From Gliomastix tumulicola (lineage: Eukaryota > Ascomycota > Sordariomycetes > Hypocreales > Bionectriaceae): a stretch of DNA of 64,000 nt. The DNA is taken from NCBI GenBank assembly GCA_001599755.1, contig BCHX01000004.1, forward strand, positions 2,480,001 through 2,544,000. The letters run 5' to 3'. The notes beneath the pieces were generated by a model. The model saw only the letters and a list, made by a program, of their open reading frames with translations. It searched no databases and was not told the origin of the DNA. Below are positions 1 through 10,306 of the stretch, piece by piece (position 1 is the first letter of the stretch; each line of letters opens with the position of its first letter). A program made the position numbers and the translations under genes.

Positions 1-2756
1 GAAACAATCGGAAGCCCAAAGATCGCGGCGCACCAGGCGGAATAAATAGTTTTCGAAGCTCTTGAAGCACCGGTGAGTCAAGTCAAATTATCTGCATTCC
101 GATTTCTCTTTCGAGTTTCAACGCCCATGCAAGCGCAGCGAGTTCAGCTTAGGACGGCCGGCCGATTCGGAGGGCAGAGGAATATTCAGCGCTAAGGCAG
201 GCATTGGGGAAGTGGTCCCGGCCGTGTACCCCCCGCCCTGTGTCGCGGTGGCCGGATACTCCGAGGGTACTTCGAGCCATCCTGCGACGTCGAGGACCAT
301 GCAGACTCGCCTCGGAAGGATTTCCAACAATCCGAAAGTCCCTATGCGCTGCATTCAACCCAACTTATTCACGCTCTCTGGTTGGCGAGGGAGCCGGCTG
401 CCCGGTGGCCAGTAACCCAAGCCCATCAGCGCTGCCTTCCCAGGCCCCTTGATAAGAGAGTTACATCTGAGGTCCGGAGCGACCTGGTTCTAGTCCTCTT
501 TCTGCTGCCACACCAATTGTTTCTGACGCCGATAGTCATCTCACCGACGGATTCGTTGCCCACGTTTCGAGACGATAGGATGGGTGGTTGATTGGGGGCC
601 AGATAAGGGCTCTCGAGGGGCACGGACAGCTCTGCCCCTCCATCGCTAGGCCCTACAGATCCTCCAGGGTAGCCAGGATGATTCCTACTCTTAGTAGTAC
701 GTCCATACGAGGTAGTACAGCCTACTAGGTAGTAGTATTCTCGACGATGTGCACATTCCACGGGATCCATTTGGGATCCATGGCTCTGTCGATGCAACAT
801 GATATCGATGAACACCCAATGGAACTTCTCTAGGCACGCTAGGAAATAGGCGTTCCGGCAAATAAGCAGATCCTCCCCCTGGAACTACCAGAAACTGTGT
901 CCCTGGTCGCTGATGTACATGGCCTACCCACGTACATACTACGGAGCACGTATTACATTACATGTGCTGTGCTCCATACGATATGCGAGTGCTAAGTCCT
1001 CGGCCATTCGCTTGGATCTTTCGGATGCATCACGTCGTCGTCCTCGACTGGAACAACACTTAGGTACTTTCTGTTCCTTCCCTGATAGTAGATAGCAGCA
1101 CAGCAGCCAGGACGGCCGCCAAGATCCACGTGTGGTGGTGTGCATTTCCACTTGCCGTCCTGCCCATGGATCCCGTGGAATCGTATATGGATCGTAAAAG
1201 TGCACCATACAGAGCTGGAGGCCCACGGGCGTGCTTGAGCCTGCGACGATGCCTTGCCTGTTTCTGCGCCCAGCTCTCCTCCCGGCGACGGTGTGCAGCG
1301 AGCCTGCATGGGATGGGATAGGATGGGCTCTTGCCAGCTCTCGTGCTGATTGACCTTTAGCTGCTTCCGGCAAGAAGATATGGAGGCGGCTGACGCAGAG
1401 TTGCCACTGGACACGGAACTGGCCCTGCTCACCGGTCTGGCTATCTGCGTGGCTTGCATGTAATTTTTTTTTTCGCGTTAAGCGACGCACCCGACTCAAT
1501 GGTTGCAGAAAGTCTGGACAATCTCGAGCCGGTCTTGCATCATTTGGGCAGTAATATGATTGATGCCTTTTGGTCCCCGAGTACCTCAGTTGTGGGTGTG
1601 ACAGACCTGGCCATATTGTTCGAAGATGTAGGGGTCGTCGTTTTCGTATCACCCAATCGCGAGAGAGCCCCAGACACCCTTCACAGCTTTATTACACGTG
1701 CTTGGCTCAGGTTCTCTACGACGCGGCCAAGAAAGATTTGATGTATGAGTTGGGCCGTCTCACCATCATCTCACGCTCGCAGACGCCTTGGCTCATGTCA
1801 GATTATTTCTCCAATATTGTATTATTTCTTCTCTTCTGAGGTGGCAATCTTTGCTCGTTTCTGTTCATTCATTTATTAACTATGTTGCTGTAATGGTGTT
1901 CTACTGATTTCTCGGCTGCAGACGAGGTGCCTTCCGGGGTGGTGCTGGTCTCACCAATGGGCCTTCGTCGCGTCCTCTCTCTATTTTTTACAGTGCTTAC
2001 CCTCCCCTACGGACTGTTTTGGGGCAGCGCCGGCAGCTAAACCTCCCCCTCTGTTCATGCCGCCAACCATCGCGACCGCGCCTGTTTATTCCCCGTCAAT
2101 GCATTGACATCGATAGTAGTTGCCACCGCAGCTCGAAATCTCACGCCCTGCCTCCTGGGAAAATTCTGCAATTTTTTTTTTTGGCGTGTTGTGAGGACAA
2201 ATCCCATTGCTGAGACCAACCACCGCCGGAAAGCCAGGAAGGAAGAAGCCCTTGCTCGCTGCGTTTTGCCACCGAGACACTGTTGCCTCCAACTCCTCGG
2301 ACGGGCTTCCCCTCACCTTGGGGCCCCTGGCTCGTGCTTTCTCATCCTCTTCCTCCTCGCCCCTTTGCGTACGCCTTGGCCCAGTTCCGCCATCTGCAAG
2401 CCCTCTGCAACCCTCGTTAGTCGAACCGCCCCGTGGACAGGATCGCCTGCATCCCATTGTCCCAAGCCAGCAAGCACCAGCCAGCACCGAGCCCAGGTCC
2501 ATTTTCATGTAGCCGCCTCTCGCTTCGGCATCAGTATCCTTGTCCTCCCCACACCCAGACGTCCTTACCGGTCTTCGGGCTTCCTGTGGACTCGCGAAGG
2601 CCTGCCCACTGCCACGTCTCTCTGGCTTGTTTTTTGCTGCCCGCTGCCTCGCCGCCTCGATAGCGTGGTAACTGTAACACCGTTCGGGTGCCCTACCGGC
2701 CCTCCTTTCTGCCCGTTCGTGTCGATTTTCGTTTCCAGGTGGCTGGCCTGCCGGAA
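1..2756. other. Gene-free stretch and leader of the next gene
   Basis: I see no convincing gene in the first 2.7 kb. The longer open frames here (939-1652 minus, 2104-2856 plus) have the composition of random translation and match no family I know. From about 2040 the plus strand becomes strongly pyrimidine-rich, as in the 5' leader of many filamentous fungal genes, so 2040-2756 is probably promoter plus 5' UTR of the gene starting at 2757. A TTTCCAG at about 2732-2738 could be the acceptor of a leader intron. Confidence 0.5.
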
Positions 2757-3785
2757 ATGTTCGCCACGCAGCACTACATGGACACTCTGTCCGATCGGCC
2801 TGGCAAGCGGGGGAGAGACGACGAGCAGGAGCTCGAGCTGGTCAATGGCCCGGTGAGCTTTAGCGAGCACCGCAATGTATGCTGTCCCTTGGAATTTATC
2901 CTACCTACCTTACCCTGTTGATACCCTACTTCATGCAGTGCTGACCTGGCTTGCTACCTCCAGAAACGCCTCCAGAGTCTTCCTCTCCGCACGTCGCCGA
3001 AAGCTGCGCAACAATGGCTGCCCTCAGCCACCGTCACACCGCTCAACTCGTCGCCCGCCACCGAGCACGTCGCCCAACCGGCAATGGACCCCTCATTATT
3101 CCAGCCTGAGGTGTCACAGCCCTCCTCCTCCTCCTCCTCCTCCTCCTCCGTCGACGCCGACATGGACATGAATGCGGATGCACCGCAGCTGCAGCTGCAC
3201 CACCACCATGCAGGTCATCTTGGCGTCGTCGCCCAGGGGACTTTGGATGCCACCACCCGGATGCCGACGCCCATACAGCCCAGTTTTGCTGCCCAGGTCA
3301 GAGGCCAGCAGTGCGAATGGGCCGAGAATGCGTCTGCCGGCATGCAGTCAGCCGGCCCCAGCGGACAGAGCGTGCCTCGCAGCATGGGCTCCACGTCGGA
3401 CTGGCAGTCGGTGCAGACCAACCGCCGTCTGCCCTCCCCGATATCAGAGTGTGACGATGTCATGTCGAGCCAGTTCCAGGACCCTCAGGATATGCCCGAC
3501 CACTGTGCGCACTCCATACACACGCTCGAGGGCCACGAGTCGCACGAGATGGAGCACCCGAATGCCATGATGGAGCTCGAGCGACCACGTACTGCAGACG
3601 CCGATGGCAGCGAGTCTCCCGGCCCTTCGCCAAACCGTAGAGGCCACATGCGGAGCAAGCACACGATCAACACCTGGACGTGGCAGCCCGGCATGAAGAG
3701 AAGCTTCGCCATCGGGTACCGGGCAGACTGCGAGAAGTGCAGGCTCAAGGTTCCCGGCCACTTTAATCACATCATCATCTCATAG
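2757..3785 (+). CDS. Conserved fungal protein with C-terminal Cys/His motif
   Basis: Two exons, 2757-2876 and 2964-3785, give 313 residues. The intron (2877-2963) starts GTATGC, has CTGAC near 2940 and ends CAG. A donor at 2853 (GTGAGC) is also in frame and would remove eight residues. The N-terminus is charged (DRPGKRGRDDEQELELVNGP) and continues across the junction into KRLQSLPLRTSPK. The middle is Ser/Pro/His-rich and probably disordered, with a run of nine serines near residue 87. The end is the most family-like part: a WTWQPGMKRSFAIGYRADC stretch, then CEKCRLKVPGHFNH, which has CX2CX6HX2H spacing and could bind a metal. The Trp/Lys-rich end resembles conserved hypothetical proteins of other Sordariomycetes as I remember them. 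No enzymatic function can be assigned. The pyrimidine-rich leader supports an expressed gene. Confidence 0.7.
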
Positions 3786-4590
3786 AATGGGGAAACCAGG
3801 ATATTCGATCGAGACTCGTATAAGTAGCTCTGTGGCGAGCCTCCTCTTTCCGTCAGGCAGAATCGCCGTCTGGCTCGCCTCGCTGATCCCATGGTGGTCA
3901 GCGAACCTGGCTGCTCCGACTACCAGGATTTGACGCCACAGCACTCGGCGTCTGGCCCGTGTTGGCAGTTGATCCGGACGCAGACAGCTACTGCTCCGAC
4001 GGCCCACCCTCCCTTACTTTTGAGTGTCTAACCTCAACAATATCTCAGCCCCAGACATCATCCCTCCAGGCTCTGCCAAGGATGATTGTCTAGTCGATCA
4101 CTTACTTATACCACACATAACAAGCGGTAGTTCTATATGTCCTTTTGGTTGGAATTATTCGATCCTTGCGTTCATCGAAATGCTACGGAGTCAAAGGAGT
4201 CGGTCATTATTTGAAATATGCACCCTTGAAGGAAGGGTGCCGGAATTGGCTTTTTATTCAGCGCGGAACATAGTCCGCATAGCTATAGTAGCGTATCAAA
4301 AATCAACAGCGTTGCTTTCGTGCTAGCCATTGCTTGTTGTAAAATGCATGCATCCTCAATATCGGAACTTGTGTTGCTCTGTGTGTGAGGGGCAAATAAG
4401 TGCTTTTGCTATGCAAGGAATAGTACATGCTAACCTGGGTAAGTACTAGTAGTAATATACAATGCCCATGAAGACACCCAGCGCCATCTAATACACAGCC
4501 AGTCTACATTATTATGATACATTTGTTTTTTTTGGGGGGGGGGGGGGGGGGGGGTCGGCTTGATAGGCCTGGAGAGTGCTGTCCCTCGTC
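3786..4590. other. Intergenic, between convergent genes
   Basis: This lies downstream of both the 2757 plus gene and the 4591 minus gene and should hold their 3' ends. The only distinctive content is a T8 run followed by an uninterrupted run of 21 G at 4534-4554. I see no gene. Confidence 0.6.
4534..4554. repeat. Homopolymer G(21), preceded by T(8)
   Basis: Twenty-one consecutive G residues directly follow eight T residues (4526-4533), about 40 bp beyond the stop codon of the minus-strand COX14-like gene. On that gene's sense strand it reads as C21-A8 in the 3' UTR. The length may be unreliable because sequencing slips on such runs. Confidence 0.85.
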
Positions 4591-5427
4591 TTACCAAGGC
4601 CACCATCCCTTCTTTGTCGTCTCTTTGGTCTTTGCTTGCGCGTCAAGCCCAAGCTGATCCAGGCTGCCGCCAGTCCGCTGATTGTGCTTCTCCGTCTCCC
4701 ACGCTAGCCTCGCCTTGTCCTCGATCGATAGGGCTACCGACGACGACGACGATGTCGGGTCGTCTGTCCGCCCCGCGAAGGCGGGCTTGACGTGCTCCTC
4801 AAAGTGCGTCCTGTGCTCGGGGGCGCCGAGCAGCGGCGGCAGTCTGGTGCCCTGGGCCTCGGCCTCCCTGTTCGCCTCCTCGACGAGGAGGATCTGCTCC
4901 TCGGTCGCGTCGCCCTTGAGGTAGGCCAGTCGGGCGGTGGCGAGCTCGTCGGCTTCGAACTGCTTCTGGGCTTCGACCCATTCGGCGCGGCGGGCGCGGT
5001 TGTACTGAAACATGTCCCATACTGAGTAGATGCTCACGACTCCGGCCACGGCTGTTCCCCCAATTGCATTAGTCTACTTGCTGCAGCCCTGAATATGCAG
5101 CAGATACGTATGGGATCTCTCACCTGTGAAGAGGACCACACCCCCGACCGTGAACCTGTGCGCCGCGTCGAGGAACCGCCGCGACGAGTCGATGATGCGG
5201 TCCGTCCTGCTGATCCGCGCGTTCTGCGCCGCCAGGTGCGCCGCGCGCAGCCGCCGGACGCGCTGCTCGGGCGTCTCGCCGGGGAGCCGGTTCGAGGGCT
5301 TGATGGAGGCGCGGGCCGCTGCCGCGGAGGGGGAAGAGGTGGCGGCCTGCTTGGACGTCGCGTGGGGGATGGTCGATGTGAAGCGGGTTGCGTCCTTGAC
5401 GCTCCTGGGGCCGACCCGCGACGCCAT
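4591..5427 (-). CDS. COX14-like cytochrome c oxidase assembly factor
   Basis: Two exons on the minus strand: 5427-5124 and 5051-4591, 254 residues. The intron (5123-5052) starts GTGAGA and ends AACAG; the split codon gives Ala and restores the frame. The N-terminus is rich in Arg, Ser and Ala with few acids, as in a mitochondrial presequence. A segment at about residues 85-115 (RFLDAAHRFTVGGVVLFTAV, then AGVVSIYSVWDM) has the amphipathic helix plus single membrane span seen in the Cox14 family, which acts in the inner membrane in early Cox1 maturation. A charged helix follows (EAQKQFEADELATARLAYLK) and the protein ends GWWPW. It is much longer than yeast Cox14 (about 70 residues), as I recall for other Pezizomycotina proteins with this annotation. 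The family call rests on one short region. A (CA)n tract lies six bases before the ATG. Confidence 0.62.
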
Positions 5428-5433
5428 GGCGTA

Positions 5434-5452
5434 TGTGTGTGTGTGTGTGTGT
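5434..5452 (-). repeat. (CA)n dinucleotide tract in 5' leader of COX14-like gene
   Basis: A perfect TG/CA repeat of 19 bases. On the sense strand of the COX14-like gene it is (CA)n and ends six bases before the start codon. Two other genes in the window show the same arrangement. Confidence 0.8.
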
Positions 5453-5858
5453 ATGGACGACGAGGGAGCTGAGGAGGTGACAGTGGTCAAGTCGAGAGGA
5501 GGGAAGTCAATCAGCCGAGTTCGGGGTGGGTGGCCGTTGGCATTCGACAAAATTGTATGGCCGTCGAGCTTGCGGGATGCTGTCGATGGTGGTGTCATGA
5601 GATTTTTCCAAATCCTGCCCACTGGGCGAATTAGCAGCCATTGATTGGTGCGGTGTAATATCGGTAACCCGGGTTGGCGTCAGGGTCCACTGAGGCTACG
5701 CTTATTCTGGGCCGCCTGTCTATAAAATAAAATAAATAACCTCCAAGCTGCCCACCCACCCTCACTCTCCCGTCAGCCTCACCCTCTTCTCACCTTGCTC
5801 TGACCTCCCTCTGGCGACCATACGCTTATAACCAATTACTACACGGCAATCTTTCACC

Positions 5859-6135
5859 AAGGGCTTAGCCCAACGGTCGAGTAGGGGGCTCGACCGAACT
5901 CACAACCTCTTTAGCTGAAGACCTAGGTTCGACTTCGGGGAGAGTAGCCAGACAGAGCTTTTCGTAGCGTAGTCTTAGGAGCTCCAAAGGTGAATCAAAC
6001 TGGACGATTACCGAATCTGAAGCCGAAGTTGGTGCAGAGTTTGCTTGGGCCCGCCGAAGAAAAAATCCCCTGGGTTTTTCGTAGCTTGCTCCTCGAGAGT
6101 AAGTGAGCTTTTTGCTATTTGTGTCTTTTTTTTTT
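5859..6135 (+). mobile_element. Putative tRNA-derived SINE-like element
   Basis: TAGCCCAACGG at 5866-5876 fits the RNA polymerase III A-box consensus TRGYNNARNNG. GGTTCGACTTC at 5926-5936 fits the B box GGTTCGANTCC with one mismatch. The spacing of about 60 bases is longer than in an ordinary tRNA but possible for a class II or intron-containing ancestor. GCCC after the A-box TA can pair with GGGC to form a D-stem, but I could not fold a full anticodon arm or acceptor stem, so this is not a functional tRNA. About 190 bases of non-tRNA sequence follow and end in a run of ten T (6126-6135), a Pol III-type terminator or SINE tail. There is no second copy in this window and I did not identify target-site duplications. 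Confidence 0.4.
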
Positions 6136-7057
6136 CATTACTTCTAATCTGTAGAGATTACTTGAGGCCTGTAGAAGAGAGTGTTATAGAAGGTACGACG
6201 AGCGAATCAGGTTCTACTTTACGATATATGCCTGTCTTGGGCCTTGTCGTCGTGGATTATGTGTCCTCCAAGCTTCAGATTCCAACCCGAGGATAGCAAT
6301 GATTGATGGCCAACGCAGCAATGCTCGACGACCAATGGCACTTCCTACCTGAATCTGGGGTTTCTTCAGCGTCTGTGCTGATACTCCTCGCAGAAGGCCT
6401 CAAGCTGGGGAAGCTCCATCACGAGTGCAACGTCCAAATGCCGACTTGTAGCGCCTTGTCACGCCCATGGTTCTGGGTATACTCTGATCGAGACAGACAA
6501 GTCCGTCCCCCCGTGCTTCAGACCTCCGTAGCGGCCGAGTCCGCCGTGAGGGCCAACCCCAAATCACGGCTCCGTCCCGCACCCCCTCCGACTGAGTGCA
6601 GCTTTGGCTTGTTTCTCCAGAAGGCAACCAGGAGCCGCCGGGAAGCTGTCTGCCTCGCCGACCATGTAGGAAAGAAAGAACATAACCGTTCTAGAGCAAA
6701 GCGTCCCGTGGCACTAAGCTATCAAGATTATCGGCCCAATCCAATCCTCCATGCACGAACACATGCAATGCATCATCCACCCCTCACGGTCCTTTGGAGT
6801 GCGCCCGCGATATGCTACATGCTGGTTTGACAGCTCCGGCGCTTTCCCCTCTAGGACAAGGCAAGGTCGTCGTCCTCCAACGCCGCCTCGCCCGGCAGCG
6901 TCGGTTCGCCCAGCATCGTAACCCCGTTCGGAGCAGACCGATTACCGAGAAGGCCGCGTATCGTCCCTACGAGCGTGGAAATCATGCCGGGCCAAACAAG
7001 CCCCTCCCTGCTAAACGAAATGCCGGGTACTTTGGGAGAACGAACGATGAGGTGCTT

Positions 7058-7076
7058 CGCGCGCGCGCGCGCGCGC
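7058..7076. repeat. (CG)n microsatellite
   Basis: Nineteen bases of alternating C and G in non-coding DNA. This is an unusual composition for a simple repeat and could adopt Z-form. No gene is attached to it. Confidence 0.8.
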
Positions 7077-9024
7077 ACCCCCTCCTTGCTGATACGTAAT
7101 ATTCCACGGGCGTACGGAAGCGCGCAGATCGAGCACACACACTCCTTGTCTGACGGGCGCTTTTCCGTATCGACGCAAGTTTGGCGAGCATCGGAGGTGA
7201 TAGTTTGGTCCTTCAGGAAGCCCTCGCTTGTCAATCTGACAAGTCCGATCCCAGAGCGTTCAGGGTGACGACGACCGCTTATCTGAGACGAGCATCTCGA
7301 CATCTCCGTTGACATGTCGTTCTGCTGCTGACGGGAGAGCTCGCCTTGGGGCTCTCAAAAGGGGAGCGGGATTGGCGGAGGTAGAATGCGGCCGCGTCCC
7401 GCCTAGGACGGCACTTTGGTGCATTGGCGAGGTCTCGAAGTATCTGATCCTCTGGGATGGGCGGATCAAGGAAGCTGCGGGTAAGGTACATGCAGCAGTG
7501 GTTACTTATCTATCGACTGGGTGATCCGGAAAGAGGTGTTTCGTTGCCAGACCGAGATCCATCGATGGATAAGCGGACGGGATGATGCGCGCCTGTATAC
7601 GTATACGAGTACGATGCTGCATATCGACGGAGAGTCAGGAATTGAGCTTCAAGGGCGGCTCGTAACAGGAGACTGGGGATGTGATCATTAGCGCACTCCA
7701 TACATGAACGGGCTATGGGTCTCACACTGGAGGCTCTCGATGCATGGTGCATGGTGCGTGGAAACGACATCGATGGTGACGAACAGCATTCAACACGCCA
7801 GATGGAGCGCATCTAGTCGTCGAAAGACCGATGCGCGACCATGCAGCATTCTACGCGCATGTTATTTCATCTACATGTCACGCGGGACTACCGACTACCT
7901 TACGTACTACGGAGCTGATCTTCTTCATGCCGCTGCACCTGGCAACGCTCACAATGAAAATTTCGCCAACAAAAATTGCACCGCTGGCGGCAGGCGAACC
8001 CGCAACCAAGCACAGAATGATACCGCGGGTCTGTGCAATGCAGATCCTCTGTGCTGCGTCATTTGAATCTTGAGCCAATTGAAGCGCGATAAGGTAAGTA
8101 TGAGGAAGGGAAAGAAGAAAACAGAGCAAAGGGCGGCGGTGGGCAGAAATTATATACTCGACGCTAGGTGGTCCGTGCGCTTGGGTGATTTCTGCCGGGC
8201 GGTGACCGGATTTGGACGTAAATCAGGTGGCTGGGCGGCGCAATGAATTGATTGGATCTGGTCGGCCAGATGCCCCACCATTGAATTTTGAACCAATTGG
8301 ATTTTGGGCCAATGGGATCTCAGAGAATTCAAGCAGCAAATTATTGAGCACCACTCCAAGAATTGCTTCATGGGCACTTCTTGTAGCCGTACCTCATATG
8401 AGATTCGTCAACGCTGGCATTGAATTTCTCGTCATCAGTGCATGAGAAAATACGCTCTCCATGAGGTGGCTTCTACGTTCGTAGGAGGAAAACTCGAACA
8501 AGCACTGGGCGTTTTCTTGATAGACTATCCTGCTAGTCACTACCTTACTCTTGTAGATGCCCATCCTCAGTCAAACCTGTCCAGAGCGTCAATCGTTCGC
8601 CGACACCCTCAGACAGATTTCGAACTTCGACTGTCATCAAAACATGCTTCGAGAGCCTCAAGGCACCCATGCAATCTATCAATGTCTCGGTTTATCAATA
8701 ATACTGTTCGATGGAAAAGCCTTGTCTTGTGACATCGGCACTGTGTGAAGTCCAGTACGTTCGTACTCTCTTCCCACAGAATTAGTGCCTGGCGCGGTAA
8801 GGCATCAATTTCTCACTGGCCTGAAAAGCACGTGACACACAAAATTTTAGAGGGCCTGTGTGGAAAAGTGCGACCCCACCGTGACCTCTGATACATGCCA
8901 CTCTAAGGTAGGGCAAGGAAACCCTTCAGCGAATTTGTTGTCTAGGCTCCAAACCTCGAAATTTCAACGACCCCATCACGACCAACGACGACAATCAGAG
9001 CGAGTGTGATCGCAAACAGGCACA

Positions 9025-9971
9025 ATGGTATGTCACGATCGCACGACGATGTCCAACGGACTCGATTGCCGCAGATGTACTGACTGTGATTTCTTCCGCA
9101 GGCGATCAAGCACAACCAGAAGCTCGTGAACAACCGTGAGCACCACACCCACTTGGCACCGGTCAATCGAGTCGAACGAGGGGGCGACGACTGACATTGG
9201 GAGTTAGATTTCCGCAAGGATTGGCAGCGCCGGGTGCGCACTCACTTCGACCAGGTATGCGAGATTGGACTGGAGCGGGATCAATCGAAAGAGGACGTTT
9301 CTGATGGACGTTATTAACATGGTTGTGATAGCCCGGCAAGAAGTCGTCGAGACGTACCGCCCGTCAGGCCAAGGCTGCCGCCCTCGCCCCTCGCCCTCTC
9401 GACAAGCTCCGCCCTATTGTGCGAGCCCCGACGCTGAAGTACAACCGCCGCGTCCGTGCCGGCCGTGGTTTCACCCTGACTGAGCTGAAGGTATGAAGTA
9501 CTCGAGAGAATCATGCGGGCGTCGAGGCCCTGGGGGCAAAAAAAATGGATGTTAATGGATTTCCCTTGTGTGCAGGAGGCCGGTATCCCCCGCCGCTTCG
9601 CTCCCACCATCGGTATCGCCGTCGATGGCCGCCGCCAGAACCTGAGCGAGGAGTCCCTCGCCGTCAACGTCGAGCGCCTCAAGGCCTACAAGGAGCGCCT
9701 CATCGTCTTCCCCCGCCGCTCCAACGCCCCGAAGAAGGGTGACACCAAGGCCGACCCGTCCTCCGTCGAGAAGATCAGCCTCATCTCCTCCGCCCTGCCC
9801 ATCGCATCCACCGTCACCGGCTTCAGCGAGATCAGCAAGTCCGACGTCCCCGAAGCCGTCGAGGGCGGCGCCTACAGGAAGCTCCGCCTGGCCCGCGCCT
9901 TCAAGCGCAGCCAGGGCGCCCGCGAGAGGCGCGAGAGGGAGAAGGCCGAGGCCGAGACTGCTAAGAAATAA
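9025..9971 (+). CDS. RPL13: 60S ribosomal protein eL13
   Basis: Five exons: 9025-9027 (the ATG alone), 9102-9135, 9208-9254, 9332-9490 and 9576-9971, 212 residues, normal for eL13. It is a component of the large ribosomal subunit. The N-terminus is [20 protein letters not shown], followed by [35 protein letters not shown] and [11 protein letters not shown], then [20 protein letters not shown], all diagnostic of eL13. All introns are GT-AG (donors GTATGT, GTGAGC, GTATGC, GTATGA) and every junction keeps the frame. The first intron follows the A of nothing but the start codon, so exon 1 encodes only Met; heavy intron load near the 5' end is usual for fungal ribosomal protein genes. The C-terminus is a charged helix rich in Arg, Glu and Lys. 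The family assignment is firm. Confidence 0.95.
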
Positions 9972-10306
9972 ACGACGCGTGGTTAAAAACGGGAATCGGT
10001 GTTTTGAGGATATTGCTCTTTGCGTCTCTTGCAGGAAGGGCAGCGTCGGTTCAAGGCTTGGTGATGGAAATTGCGCTAAGCCGTGCATAGAGGGTTACTC
10101 TAGGTCCAGGTCAATGAACTATGGCATGATCACCGGCTTGCTCTGTATTCAGGTCAATAAAAAACGTCTTTACATGAGAGATTGTGGATGCATGAAGTGA
10201 TGATGTCTTGCGCATATGTTGACTGACTGCCAGATTCATGATGGACGGCGGGACCCGCCAGAAGACGGCGACGAATCGGGGCTCTATTTGATAACCAGAT
10301 AAAATT
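9972..10306. other. Intergenic between convergent genes
   Basis: 335 bases between the stop codons of eL13 (plus) and the SmgGDS-like gene (minus). It should hold both 3' UTRs. I see no other feature. Confidence 0.6.

Larger units (their letters stand above)
5428..9024. other. Gene-poor stretch with a SINE-like element
   Basis: I find no supportable protein gene across 3.6 kb. The left end is the promoter of the COX14-like gene. At 5859-6135 there is a tRNA-derived SINE-like element (separate entry), and at 7058-7076 a (CG)n microsatellite. The right end (about 8800-9024) is the promoter and leader of eL13; an AAACCCT telobox-like heptamer at 8919-8925 is the only candidate regulatory motif I noticed there. 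The open frames are short and low in quality. Confidence 0.5.

Noticed and set aside
939..1652. Open frame of 237 codons on the minus strand
   Set aside because: Composition is random-like (many Arg, Ser, His, Cys), with no domain, no introns in family context and no leader signals.
2104..2856. Open frame of 250 codons on the plus strand
   Set aside because: It reads the pyrimidine-rich leader of the 2757 gene in another frame; the Ser/Pro/Cys-rich translation is what C/T-rich DNA gives.
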